A DNA stretch of 64,000 nucleotides from Megaera_A sp965233855 (GTDB taxonomy: Bacteria; Pseudomonadota; Alphaproteobacteria; Rickettsiales; Rickettsiaceae), in the NCBI GenBank assembly GCA_965233855.1, contig OZ247586.1:310001-374000 (forward strand). Direction: 5' to 3'. Shown piece by piece: positions 1 to 8,698 of the stretch (its first letter is position 1; each line of letters starts with the position of its first letter). Made by a program: the position numbers and the translations under genes. The notes under the pieces were generated by a model. The model did no database searches. It was not told where the DNA came from and saw only the letters and a list, made by a program, of their open reading frames with translations.

Positions 1-405
1 AATACCAATCATCATCGCTTCATATGTCACTTGCACAAGACGTTTTTGTTTAATTCCTACATCTCCCACATAATACATACGGCTGGTATCACCATGCCAC
101 CCATCAACAATAACAGTAACATCAATATTAATAATATCACCATTCTTAAGCTTTTTATCTGACGGAATCCCATGACAAACTACATGGTTAATTGAAGTGC
201 AAATAGATTTTGGAAAGCCTTTATAGTTAAGCGGAGCAGGAATTGCTCCATGCTGGGTTATAAATTCATGACATAAATCATTAAGACGATCAGTAGTTAC
301 ACCTGGAATAACATACTCCGTTATATAGTCAAGGGTCTCTGCAGCAAGCCTACCCGCAACCCGCATTTTTTTACAATCTTCACTCTTATGAATCTTAACT
401 GCCAT
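1..405 (-). CDS. map: Methionine aminopeptidase, type I (partial, 5' part)
   Basis: Removes the initiator methionine from nascent cytosolic proteins using a two-metal centre. Only the first 135 residues are in the window; the gene continues past the left edge. It starts MAVKIHKSED. The substrate-pocket histidine lies in NHVVCHGIP and the first metal-binding aspartates in NIDVTVIVDGWHGDTSR, both where type I enzymes have them. The ATG at 405 directly follows the stop codon of the broken GTA-like gene, so it is the last gene of the leftward gat block and may be co-transcribed with it. Nothing odd is seen in the visible part. Confidence 0.95.
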   Translation of the reverse strand, partial: MAVKIHKSEDCKKMRVAGRLAAETLDYITEYVIPGVTTDRLNDLCHEFITQHGAIPAPLNYKGFPKSICTSINHVVCHGIPSDKKLKNGDIINIDVTVIVDGWHGDTSRMYYVGDVGIKQKRLVQVTYEAMMIGI

Positions 406-1743
406 CTATTTAATTATACTTTTTATAATTTTACCATCAATCCAGTGACCTTTTGCCCACTCAGCACCATCAGCAAATTTTCTTTGCCACCCAAGTCCTC
501 TACTGTCCCAACCATAACAAAAACCCATTGCTATAGACTCACTTTCATTAATGTGCTCAGGTGTAGCACGAATTGCTCTCATTTGCACTAGAAAATCTAC
601 TGTTCCTGATGAATATTTTGGCACTTCATCACCGTAAACACCTGGAGTATTAGTCGCACATTCAATTGATCTAAAACCAAACTCACTGAATATAATCGGT
701 TTAGACCTCTTACACCAAGAAGTTTTATAACTTACTTCTTCTACAGAATCCCAGCCCCAATGGCTCGAAGAATACCAATTTGTTAAGTCTTTCAATCTAG
801 CACCTTCATTACTAAATTCAACTTTCTCACCTTCCAAATTTAGATAGTAATCATACCCCTCACCGGAAGAAAACCCTTCTTTTATCTCCTTTTTAGATAA
901 ATCTTATTTTCGATCATCTGAAAGCGGCATATAATAATCAATTCCTATAAAATTAATATTTTTATTCATCCAGAGTTCATCAAGAGGTCTATACCCACCA
1001 AGACATGAATGGCACTCGCTCCAATTTGCAGCGTAACTAATTAAGGCATCCTTACCAATCTTATCTCTAACACTCGATGCAAGGTCAATTAAACAATCAA
1101 TAAATGGAAATTTTCTACTTTTTTCTTTAATAGAAGTTAGCCCTTCAAGCTCAGAACCAACGTAAATCATATCAATATTATCTTTTAATAAATTAGCATA
1201 GTGCAATACAAATGGTTTATACTGATTCAAGTAAAAACTTCCTACACTCTCTGCACTACCGGTTATCTTACCACGCCAAGATTTGGCAAAATCATCAACC
1301 ATTAAAAAAGGATAAAATGCAACTTTAACCCCCTTTTTCTTTATAGCATCAACGTATGATACTACATCAGAATCTGGAGTTGTTCCACCGTATCTGACGG
1401 TAGTTGGGCCGATTGGATTGGATCGATGAATTTGGTGAGCATCAGATCTATTATAACTACAAACTAACCAATCATCATCGCACTCATCAGAGTTTTTCTC
1501 TATACCGGGCCTAATTATTGCATTAGCAGTATCAAGATCCGTAACAAACCATGAAACAACTACACCAACCCACTTAAGATTCTGCATAGCTTCTAGCATT
1601 TCATCAATAGATAAAGTGCTAGAAAGCGAGGCCTCTCCAGTACCTGGCAAAGCCATTACTGCATACATATGCTCTGAAACATAATCTATATCATGCTGAT
1701 GAACAGAATCTATAACCTCAAAATCTCCAGCTAATTTTGACAT
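406..1743 (-). pseudogene. GTA TIM-barrel-like tail protein fragment, split by an in-frame stop
   Basis: Seen: two consecutive reading frames in the same phase (1743-904 and 903-406) separated only by one TAA at 904-906 (DRK-stop-DLSKKE). Together they give about 445 codons. Motifs match the GTA_TIM domain of the Rhodobacter gene transfer agent host-interaction protein (rcc01698 family): PGTGE, VVVSWFVTDLDTA, GGTTPDSDVVSYVDAIK, FVLHYANLL, VGSELEGLT, GIDYYMPLSDDR, SKPIIFSEFG and PKYSSGTVDF. The family protein is normally well over 1000 residues with flanking phage-tail domains; here only the TIM-barrel-like part remains. It sits 9 bp after gatB and ends one base before map. I infer a degraded GTA remnant; expression of either half is uncertain. 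Confidence 0.85.
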
Positions 1744-1752
1744 AGCAAAATA

Positions 1753-3201
1753 TTATGATAATTTCTCTTTCAATATCTCGTTAACCATTTGAGGACTAGC
1801 TTTACCACCTGTTTTTTTCATTACTTGACCGACAAAGAAACCAAATAATTTTTCTTTTCCTCCGCGGTAACCATCAACTGAATCAGGATTAGCAGCGATC
1901 ACCTCATCAATAATTGGCTCGATTGAACCTCGATCAGAAACCTGCTTCAAACCTTTGTCTTCTATAATTTTTTCTGCAGCATCACCGCTCTCAAACATTT
2001 CTTCAAATACAGTCTTCGCTATTTTGCCAGAAATTGTTCCATCATCAATTAATGCGACCATATCCCGAATCATTTTTGGTGAGATTTTACATTCAGCTAA
2101 AGTCATTGAGTTTTTATTCAGCCTTCCAAATAGCTCACTTGAAATCCAGTTTGCCACCGCTTTTGCATTAGCACCAGCACTTGCTTCTTCAAAATACTTT
2201 GCCGTTTCAATATCAGCTACAATCACTTCTGCATCATATTGGTTTAAACCTAACTCAGAAACATAGCGATGTACTTTTTCAGATGGGAGCTCCGGCAATT
2301 CTGATTTTAACTTTGCAATCAACTCATCATCAACATGTACTGGAAGTAAATCTGGATCTGGGAAATAGCGATAATCATTTGCATCTTCCTTGCTCCTCAT
2401 AGTACGAGTTTGACCAGTATTTACATCAAACAACCTAGTTTCTTGATCAACTTCTCCGCCACTCTCAAGCAATTCAACTTGACGCATAGCTTCATATTCA
2501 ATAGCTTTCGTAATATTCTTTACAGAATTCAAATTCTTTATTTCACAGCGAGTCCCAAGATCTCCACCTGGTTTTCTAACAGAGATATTAGCATCGCAAC
2601 GCATCGAACCTTGATCCATATTACCATCACACGAACCAATGTAACGAACTAAGCTTCTAAGCTTTTTTACATAATTCGCAGCTTCATATGGTGAGCTCAT
2701 ATCAGGCTCGGTTACAATTTCCATAAGAGCAACACCAGAACGATTTAAATCAATCAAACTATATTCTGGATGCTGGTCATGGATAGATTTCCCAGCATCT
2801 TGCTCAAGGTGAATACGATTAATTCGCACCCTCTTCTCTTTTTCATCTTCAGTCATTATATCCATATGACCATTTTCAACTATTGGAATATAGAATTGCG
2901 AAATCTGATAACCTTGTGGAAGATCTGCATAGAAATAATTTTTTCTATCAAAAACAGATATTTTATTGATTCCAGCATTAATACCAAGCCCAGTTTTAAT
3001 AGCCTGCTCAACGCAGTATTTATTTAGCACCGGAAGCATTCCTGGCATTGCCGCATCAACCAATGACACTTGAGAATTGGGCTCAGCACCAAATTCTGTT
3101 GCAGTGGCAGAAAACAGCTTTGCCTTTGATGAAATTTGCGCATGCACTTCAAGCCCAATTACATATTCCCACTCACCTGTGTTTCCTGTTATATAAGCCA
3201 T
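1753..3201 (-). CDS. gatB: Asp-tRNA(Asn)/Glu-tRNA(Gln) amidotransferase subunit B
   Basis: Kinase/transamidase subunit of GatCAB, which activates Glu-tRNA(Gln) (and Asp-tRNA(Asn)) and amidates it with ammonia delivered from GatA. 482 residues, the usual length. The N-terminus shows IGLEVHAQI and the catalytic cradle motifs DRKNYFYADLPQGYQISQ and RIHLEQDAGKS; the C-terminal YqeY-like tail ends in NEILKEKLS. The gatA stop and gatB start share one base (TAATG), so the two are translationally coupled. Presence of GatCAB means the organism probably makes Gln-tRNA indirectly, as Rickettsiales do. Confidence 0.97.
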   Translation of the reverse strand: MAYITGNTGEWEYVIGLEVHAQISSKAKLFSATATEFGAEPNSQVSLVDAAMPGMLPVLNKYCVEQAIKTGLGINAGINKISVFDRKNYFYADLPQGYQISQFYIPIVENGHMDIMTEDEKEKRVRINRIHLEQDAGKSIHDQHPEYSLIDLNRSGVALMEIVTEPDMSSPYEAANYVKKLRSLVRYIGSCDGNMDQGSMRCDANISVRKPGGDLGTRCEIKNLNSVKNITKAIEYEAMRQVELLESGGEVDQETRLFDVNTGQTRTMRSKEDANDYRYFPDPDLLPVHVDDELIAKLKSELPELPSEKVHRYVSELGLNQYDAEVIVADIETAKYFEEASAGANAKAVANWISSELFGRLNKNSMTLAECKISPKMIRDMVALIDDGTISGKIAKTVFEEMFESGDAAEKIIEDKGLKQVSDRGSIEPIIDEVIAANPDSVDGYRGGKEKLFGFFVGQVMKKTGGKASPQMVNEILKEKLS

Positions 3202-4682
3202 TAAAAACCTCCTGGAGTGAAATCTAAATTCTTTACTGCTCGTTCTATAACAGCTGACGCCCTCAAAACATTGTATTCATCTAGTGCAGGAGCGACGATT
3301 TGCATACCAAGCGGCAAATTCTCACTATTTAATGCAGCAGGAACCGAAGAACATGGTAGACCAGCCAAACTTGCTGGGATCGTAAATATGTCATTTAAAT
3401 ACATAGTTAGAGGATCCTCTTGATTATCATTCATACCAAACGCTGCTGTTGGGGTTGATGGAAGCATAATTACATCCACCTTCTCATAAGCATTCTTAAA
3501 ATCATTAGCTATCAACCGACGAACTTTTTGCGCTTTCAAATAATACGCATCCATATGGCTAGAAGATAATACATAAGTCCCAATCATAATACGACGCTTA
3601 ACTTCTTCACCAAAACCTTCTGTTCTAGTAAATCTATATAAATCATCCAAATTGCTGCACGGTCTATCTGTTCTATGTGTATATCTTACACCATCATATC
3701 TGGACAGGTTTGATGAAGCTTCTGCTGGAGCAATAACATAATATACTGAAAGCGCATATTGAGCATGTGGAAGAGTTATATTAACAATCTCAGCTCCTTC
3801 AGCTTTCATCATTTCTATTGAATTTTGCCACATTTGCATAATTTCAGGATTAACACCATCCATTTCCATTAAATCAGTTGGAATACCAACCTTCATACCT
3901 TTTACAGATTTTGCGCTTGCCGAAACAAGTTCAGGCACAGGTTTATTAATAGATGTCGAATCTTTTTCATCAAAACCCATCATTGCTTCTAACATCAAGG
4001 CTGAGTCTTGAACGCTTCTTGTAAATACACCTGCTTGATCAAGTGAACTTGCAAATGCCACCATCCCCCAACGAGAGCACCTTCCATATGTAGGCTTAAT
4101 GCCAAAAGTCCCGGTGAAAGCTGCTGGCTGCCTAATTGACCCACCAGTATCACTACCAAGCGCTGCCATAGACGCAAAGCTACTAACAGCAGCAGCAGAT
4201 CCACCCGATGAACCGCCTGGCACTAAATCCTTATCACTATTTTTTGCTTTCCATGGGCTGATTACATTTCCGAAATAACTAGTGGTATTTGAAGATCCCA
4301 TAGCAAATTCATCCATATTTGCTTTACCAATCATAACCGTACCATTATCAGCAATATTCTGACTAACAGTTGACTCATATGGTGGAACAAATTCTCCAAG
4401 CATTTTAGAACCAGCTGTAGTTTTTACATTTTTTGTGCAAAACAAATCTTTAACAGCAACGGGGATCCCTTCTAGCTTTCTTGCAACTCCATTTGCATAA
4501 TTCTCATCTGCTTGTTTTGCTTGGGTCCTTGCAATATCAAAAGTCTCAGTGACATAACTATTTAAATCTTTCTGAGCTTCTGCCTGCGCTATATGCGCAT
4601 CAATAATTTCAGTAGCTGTATATTCTTTAGCCTTCAGGCCTTCAAGCGCATCTGCGATTGATAATTTTATTAATTCTGACAT
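3201..4682 (-). CDS. gatA: Asp-tRNA(Asn)/Glu-tRNA(Gln) amidotransferase subunit A
   Basis: Glutaminase subunit of GatCAB, amidase-signature family. The Ser-cisSer-Lys triad is visible: Lys in VAVKDLFCT, and the two serines in GGSSGGSAAAVSS. Length about 493 residues fits the family. I chose the ATG at 4682 (MSELIKLSIAD), one base after the gatC stop, which matches the usual N-terminus; an upstream in-frame TTG at 4691 would add three residues (MNR) and overlap gatC. The gene is the middle cistron of gatC-gatA-gatB. Confidence 0.96.
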   Translation of the reverse strand: MSELIKLSIADALEGLKAKEYTATEIIDAHIAQAEAQKDLNSYVTETFDIARTQAKQADENYANGVARKLEGIPVAVKDLFCTKNVKTTAGSKMLGEFVPPYESTVSQNIADNGTVMIGKANMDEFAMGSSNTTSYFGNVISPWKAKNSDKDLVPGGSSGGSAAAVSSFASMAALGSDTGGSIRQPAAFTGTFGIKPTYGRCSRWGMVAFASSLDQAGVFTRSVQDSALMLEAMMGFDEKDSTSINKPVPELVSASAKSVKGMKVGIPTDLMEMDGVNPEIMQMWQNSIEMMKAEGAEIVNITLPHAQYALSVYYVIAPAEASSNLSRYDGVRYTHRTDRPCSNLDDLYRFTRTEGFGEEVKRRIMIGTYVLSSSHMDAYYLKAQKVRRLIANDFKNAYEKVDVIMLPSTPTAAFGMNDNQEDPLTMYLNDIFTIPASLAGLPCSSVPAALNSENLPLGMQIVAPALDEYNVLRASAVIERAVKNLDFTPGGF

Positions 4683-4683
4683 T

Positions 4684-4986
4684 CTATTCAATCACCTTTG
4701 GAACAACAAAACATTTAACTTCTCTTGCAATCTCAGAGCCTTTCTCAGGAACATTTTTAAATAAATCTTCTGAAATATCCGAAACTTCTATCTTATCTTC
4801 TCTCATTCTTTGATGCATATCACAAACAGATCGAAGCGGCTCTACGCCTTCGCAATCAATTTCCTGCAACCTGTCTATCATATCCACTACGCTTGCAAGC
4901 TTATGAGAAAAAGATTTAAGTTCATTATCAGAAAAATCTAATTTAGAAAGTATCTGTAATTTTTTTAATTCTTTATCACTTATCAT
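4684..4986 (-). CDS. gatC: Asp-tRNA(Asn)/Glu-tRNA(Gln) amidotransferase subunit C
   Basis: Small belt subunit that wraps around GatA and GatB and stabilises the GatCAB complex. 100 residues, standard length. Conserved family features: LSKLDFSDNELKSFSHKL near the N-terminus, IDCEGVEPLRSV in the middle and a MREDKIE segment. First gene of the leftward gatCAB operon; gatA follows after one base. The operon promoter should lie in 4987-5050, upstream of the ATG; I did not find a convincing -35/-10 pair there. Confidence 0.94.
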   Translation of the reverse strand: MISDKELKKLQILSKLDFSDNELKSFSHKLASVVDMIDRLQEIDCEGVEPLRSVCDMHQRMREDKIEVSDISEDLFKNVPEKGSEIAREVKCFVVPKVIE

Positions 4987-5052
4987 AATAATTACTTATA
5001 TTTTTTAATCTATTACTAATTTAAATCAAACTTAGTTAGAAACGCTATCTAT

Positions 5053-5520
5053 TTACTTTTTACGTCTCTTACTACCATTCGTAGTTTGATTAAATCTACC
5101 AATATTCTTAACAAACTTCTGAATACCACTTTGCTCAGTACCTTGAGTTTTAGTATAAGCACTATTTGCAGACACTGCCTCATTTTGCGAATCTTTCATT
5201 AGTACGGCTTCTGACACCTTTTTATTCTTAGCAAAAGTTATTTTCAATATTCTCTGCTTAACTACTTTTGGATCAAACCAAGCTCTACGCGCTAAAGATC
5301 TCTGAATATAATACCAAGTATTCTCAGAAAAGTCTGGAACATATGTTGGAGTACCAATCATATCAATCAGTTGCTCCTGATTTGGTTTCTTTATATTAAT
5401 CTGCTCAACCACACTATCACTAACGAACTGACCACGCACATCGACAGACTGGCAACCACTAAGGATCAAAAGGAGAACAACGGAAATAATTCCGGCAAAA
5501 TAAGGCTTTAAATTTGTCAT
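5053..5520 (-). CDS. bamE: Outer-membrane assembly lipoprotein BamE (SmpA/OmlA)
   Basis: Lipoprotein of the BAM complex that inserts beta-barrel proteins into the outer membrane. I start at the ATG at 5520 (MTNLKPYFAG), which gives a signal peptide ending in the lipobox LSGC; a longer frame upstream to 5736 would run antisense into rpmF and is not credible. After the lipobox come the SmpA/OmlA motifs: IGTPTYVPDF, WYYIQRSLARRAWFDPKVV and RILKITFAKN. About 155 residues, normal size. The C-terminal 50 residues are Ser/Thr/Lys-rich and end in basic KRRKK. Divergent from rpmF, as in many alphaproteobacteria. Confidence 0.9.
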   Translation of the reverse strand: MTNLKPYFAGIISVVLLLILSGCQSVDVRGQFVSDSVVEQINIKKPNQEQLIDMIGTPTYVPDFSENTWYYIQRSLARRAWFDPKVVKQRILKITFAKNKKVSEAVLMKDSQNEAVSANSAYTKTQGTEQSGIQKFVKNIGRFNQTTNGSKRRKK

Positions 5521-5568
5521 AAAAATAATTTTATATAAAATACTATGGATTTTGTAATTGGAATATAG

Positions 5569-5574
5569 TATAAT
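5569..5574 (+). promoter_or_regulatory. Putative -10 box for rpmF-fabH
   Basis: A perfect TATAAT lies 65 bp upstream of the rpmF start in the bamE/rpmF divergent region. The -35 is weak (GGATTT at 17-bp spacing). Proposed from sequence only. Confidence 0.4.
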
Positions 5575-5638
5575 GCGCGACAGTTTGACAAACACTTTTT
5601 TCAAAATAACTAACAAAAAGTCGATTGAGGGATAAAAA

Positions 5639-5833
5639 ATGGCAGTTCCAAAGAAAAAAACGTCTAAATCTAAACGTAACATGAGACGCTCACATGATGC
5701 GCTTGGTAAAGTTAATGTAATTATTGATAAAGACACTGGTGAATATAGACTTCCACATCATATGGATGCATCAAGTGGTTCATACAATGACAAGCAAATC
5801 GTTGTTGAAAAAGATGAAGATTCTGAAGCTTAA
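5639..5833 (+). CDS. rpmF: 50S ribosomal protein bL32
   Basis: Structural protein of the large ribosomal subunit. 64 residues beginning MAVPKKKTSKSKRNMRRSH, the signature N-terminus of bL32 (the MAVPKKK(T/R)S start and the basic run that contacts 23S rRNA). It is the form without the CxxC zinc motif. GAGGG lies about 10 bp before the ATG. It is followed after 12 bp by fabH with no plsX in between, which is unusual for this conserved cluster. Confidence 0.96.
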   Translation: MAVPKKKTSKSKRNMRRSHDALGKVNVIIDKDTGEYRLPHHMDASSGSYNDKQIVVEKDEDSEA

Positions 5834-5845
5834 GTATAAAAACTT

Positions 5846-6799
5846 ATGGCCTCAAAAATCATAGGCTGCGGTGGCTATTTACCTTCTAAAATCGTTACAA
5901 ACGCAGAGCTAGAAAAGACTATAAACACTAGTGATGAGTGGATACGATCAAGAACTGGAATTGGCCAACGCCATATTGCAGCTAGTGATGAATATAGCTC
6001 ACATATGGCTCATAATGCAGCTAAGGCCGCTATTAAAGATGCAAAAATCGACCCAAAAGATATTGATTTAATCATCGCATGCACAAATACTCCAGATAAC
6101 AGCTTTCCCGGCATTGCTAATAAGCTTCAAGGCTATCTCAATCTGGGACAAATACCTTCTTTTGATCTTCAAGCAATTTGCTCTGGTTTTGTCTATGGCA
6201 CGCAAGTGGCCGATAATATGATCAAATCTGGCAAATATAAAACAGTGCTTTTAGTTTGCGCTGAAAAGATGTCTTCACTACTAGATTGGCAAGATAGGTC
6301 TACATGCGTCCTCTTTGGTGATGGTGCAGGCGCTGTAATAATGCAGCACCATGATTCAAATTCTGGAATAATCGATAGTAATATTTATTCTGATGGATCG
6401 ATGTACGATATACTCTATACAGATGGTGGTGTTAGCATGAATGGCAAAAGTGGCAATATACAAATGAAAGGACAAGAAGTCTTCAAAAAAGCCGTTGAAA
6501 AAATGTCAGAATCTGTTCGATTCATTTTAGAATCAAATAATTTAGGCCTAGCTGATATTGACTACTTTGTTCCGCATCAAGCGAATCAAAGAATTATTAA
6601 CTCTATAGCCAGCAAATTTGGCATTGAAGATGATAAAGTCATTTTAACCATTGAGAAACATGCTAATTGCTCGGCAGCATCAATTCCACTTGCGCTTTCC
6701 GAATTAAAGTCGACGAAAGGAATAGAAACTGGTAAGCTAGTAGTATTTACGGCATTTGGGGCTGGAGCAACCTGGGGATCGATTTTAGTTAGGTGGTAA
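5846..6799 (+). CDS. fabH: Beta-ketoacyl-ACP synthase III
   Basis: Starts type II fatty-acid synthesis by condensing acetyl-CoA with malonyl-ACP. 317 residues, family length. The catalytic triad is visible: Cys in LQAICSGFVYG (about residue 111), His in VPHQANQRI and Asn in HANCSAASIP. The N-terminus has the conserved TSDEWIRSRTGI stretch and the C-terminus FGAGATWGSIL. Probably co-transcribed with rpmF upstream and ihfA downstream (52-bp gap). plsX, which usually sits directly before fabH, is missing here. Confidence 0.97.
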   Translation: MASKIIGCGGYLPSKIVTNAELEKTINTSDEWIRSRTGIGQRHIAASDEYSSHMAHNAAKAAIKDAKIDPKDIDLIIACTNTPDNSFPGIANKLQGYLNLGQIPSFDLQAICSGFVYGTQVADNMIKSGKYKTVLLVCAEKMSSLLDWQDRSTCVLFGDGAGAVIMQHHDSNSGIIDSNIYSDGSMYDILYTDGGVSMNGKSGNIQMKGQEVFKKAVEKMSESVRFILESNNLGLADIDYFVPHQANQRIINSIASKFGIEDDKVILTIEKHANCSAASIPLALSELKSTKGIETGKLVVFTAFGAGATWGSILVRW

Positions 6800-6851
6800 C
6801 ATCTAGAAAATAGTCCCAAGCTTAGATTAAGACTAAGAAGATTGAGATTAT

Positions 6852-7145
6852 ATGAAAAAACCTGAAACAATTACAAAAGAAAAAATCGCTGAAAAACTTA
6901 AAAATCATCTGGGACTTTCAGCCACCTTGTGCGAAGAAATAGTGACACATAATTTTTCTGAAATTTTTCGTCTTACAAAACGCGATAACAAAACTATGTT
7001 ACAAAATTTTGGCACATGGAAAATTAATCATAAAAAGACAAGACCTGGTTTTAATATTCGTTCTGGTGAGCCAGTTGAGATTAAACCAAGAAGAGTTCTT
7101 CGTTTTTTACCTTCCCGACCTTTTAAAGAAAAAATCAATAGATAA
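6852..7145 (+). CDS. ihfA: HU/IHF family DNA-binding protein, IHF alpha-like
   Basis: Small nucleoid protein expected to bend DNA as a dimer. 97 residues with the HU/IHF fold: helical N-terminal part (IAEKLKNHLGLS), then the LQNFGTWKI segment, the arm with RPGFNIRSGEPVEI (the proline that intercalates in the minor groove is in GFNIRSGEP-type arms) and RRVLRFLPSRPFK. Context (fabH upstream, a MerR-type gene 3 bp downstream) is the conserved fabH-ihfA-merR order of alpha- and gammaproteobacteria, which supports the IHF alpha call over HU. Sequence is rather divergent (few Ala/Gly in the core). Confidence 0.8.
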   Translation: MKKPETITKEKIAEKLKNHLGLSATLCEEIVTHNFSEIFRLTKRDNKTMLQNFGTWKINHKKTRPGFNIRSGEPVEIKPRRVLRFLPSRPFKEKINR

Positions 7146-7147
7146 AC

Positions 7148-7489
7148 ATGCTTACTAAAAAATATTTTTCTATTTCTGAAGCATGCGATATGTGCGCACT
7201 TGCACCTCATAAACTCAGATACATTGATAAAATCGATAAAAACATATCTATTGTCAAAATTCGTGGCCGCAGATATTATACCTTAGAAAATATGAATTAT
7301 CTGGTAAATAAATATTCTAGTATTGATGCACTTATAATAAATGATACAATTCAAAAACCTTCTATTATAGAATCAACCACAAATCAAAAAACTATCTCTA
7401 CTCAACCGACAAAAATTGACCATCAATTCATAGCAAAAATTAACCAGCTATTAGAGAATTTTCAAATTTTAGAAGCGCGCTTGAGATAA
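7148..7489 (+). CDS. MerR-family-like transcriptional regulator
   Basis: 113 residues. The N-terminal 60 residues fit a MerR winged helix: YFSISEACDMCALAPHKLRYID (helix-turn-helix, normally ISEVA..-type), followed by the wing region GRRYYTLENMNYL. The rest is Ser/Thr/Gln-rich and ends with a short predicted coiled segment (INQLLENFQILEARL). No effector-binding cysteines are seen. The position 3 bp after ihfA matches the MerR-type gene that follows ihfA in other proteobacteria; its targets are unknown. Transcription probably comes from the rpmF promoter. Confidence 0.75.
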   Translation: MLTKKYFSISEACDMCALAPHKLRYIDKIDKNISIVKIRGRRYYTLENMNYLVNKYSSIDALIINDTIQKPSIIESTTNQKTISTQPTKIDHQFIAKINQLLENFQILEARLR

Positions 7490-7592
7490 ACACCACTACT
7501 TCAAATTAAAATAAAAACCAACAGTAATTATAGCTCTCTATATACTTAACACATGTTTTTATCTAGTTTAGAGCAATAAAAAGTCATATTTT

Positions 7593-7838
7593 TCATACAC
7601 ATACATTTATATCATCGATACCTACTACTGATAATGCATCATCACCCATTGCTTCTACATCAGTTGATTCGACATTAACCGATTCATTATACTCATCTAA
7701 AATACTATTTAACTTCGTTTTATCCATTTGACCGAGTTCTTCTCTTATACTAGTTATCAAATCTTCCGTTATGTATTCATGAATTAATCCGAACTTAAGG
7801 TATTCTTTTTCTGAATCAAATTTTTCTAATATTAATTT
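7593..7838 (-). pseudogene. C-terminal fragment of an unidentified protein, cut by IS982-type insertion
   Basis: On the minus strand an open frame runs from the IS982 end (7838) to a TGA at 7593-7595 and encodes about 81 residues (starting KLILEKFDSEKEYLKFG, with a long acidic region EEL...LDEYNESVNVEST). It has no start codon because the IS982-type element occupies the upstream side. I do not recognise the family. The frame, composition and length suggest the tail of a real gene. Bases 7490-7592 hold nothing I can identify. Confidence 0.5.
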
Positions 7839-7839
7839 A

Positions 7840-8654
7840 ACCCCAACTATGCATAAGAATCTAATTTTACCATTTGATCTAGAGATGGTTTATCAGTTCT
7901 AATTTGGTAATTTATGAGTCCAGCAAATAAGTGAGAAAAAGCGTTGATAGGTGATCTGTGCCTACTATGAATCAAAGTATTCAATGACTTCATAGAGGAG
8001 AATATAGTCTCAATAAAACTACGACGCATCAACATCATTTTATCTGTAGTATCCATTAAAATATTTTTCATATTCTTTTTGATTTTAGTAATCAAAGTCA
8101 CTTTTTGTTCAAATAATTCAGCGGATAGTTTTTTGGATATATACCCTTTATCACCAATAAGTTTACCAGTAATACCTTTCACCATTTCCATAACTGGAGA
8201 ACGATCATTAACGTTGCCACCAGTAATAGTCATACTTACAATTTCTCCGAATGTATTGAGAATAAAGTGCAACTTAAAGCCAAAAAACCAACCAGTAGAA
8301 GTCTTGCCTTTTTTAGCTAATCCTTTAAAAACTTTATGTCTTTTTTCTCGAAGATTATGACAAACAGCCATAGGCGTTGCATCTATAAACATATATTCTG
8401 TTACCTTACCTTCAAGGCTTTTAAGCATGCAAACCACAGCAGGGAAAGCAAGTTTTATTAGTGCTGTAAAGCGATCGTAATGTACTAAGTAGCTGAATAA
8501 GTTTCTGTGATTCCTCATAAGTTCTAGGTAAAAATATTTAAAGCATGACATTCCAGATTGATGGAAAGCTATCAGGATAGTTATTATTTCTGACAAGCTC
8601 ATTTTACATGGTTTATTACGCTTTCTAATACCACTGGTAATGAGTGTTTTTTTG
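7840..8654 (-). mobile_element. IS982-type element, copy 1, truncated by another IS
   Basis: The outer end (ACCCCAACTATGCATAAGAA from 7840) matches the end of the complete copy at 52084-53050. The element reads leftward and is interrupted at 8654 by the 1677-bp IS copy A. The missing 5' portion (first ~45 codons and the other terminal repeat) is not found on the far side of copy A, so the insertion was followed by a deletion or recombination. Confidence 0.85.
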
Positions 8655-8698
8655 CAGCGATTCGAAATATGAGCTAGAACCGTTGCATCATAACGCAT
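7847..8698 (-). pseudogene. IS982-family transposase, 5'-truncated
   Basis: Same protein as the intact copy at 52168-53043 but lacking its first ~28-45 residues; the first codons of the open frame (MRYDATVLAHISNRC) come from the end of the inserted IS copy A. DDE residues remain: FIDATP, IGDKGY and the FIETIFS glutamate. Because the native start and one terminal repeat are gone, the element cannot move by itself. The hybrid frame might still be translated from the ATG at 8698, but this is inference. Confidence 0.85.

Noticed and set aside
5521..5736. Longer bamE start at 5736.
   Set aside because: It would run antisense through rpmF and its promoter, and puts the lipobox 70+ residues from the N-terminus.
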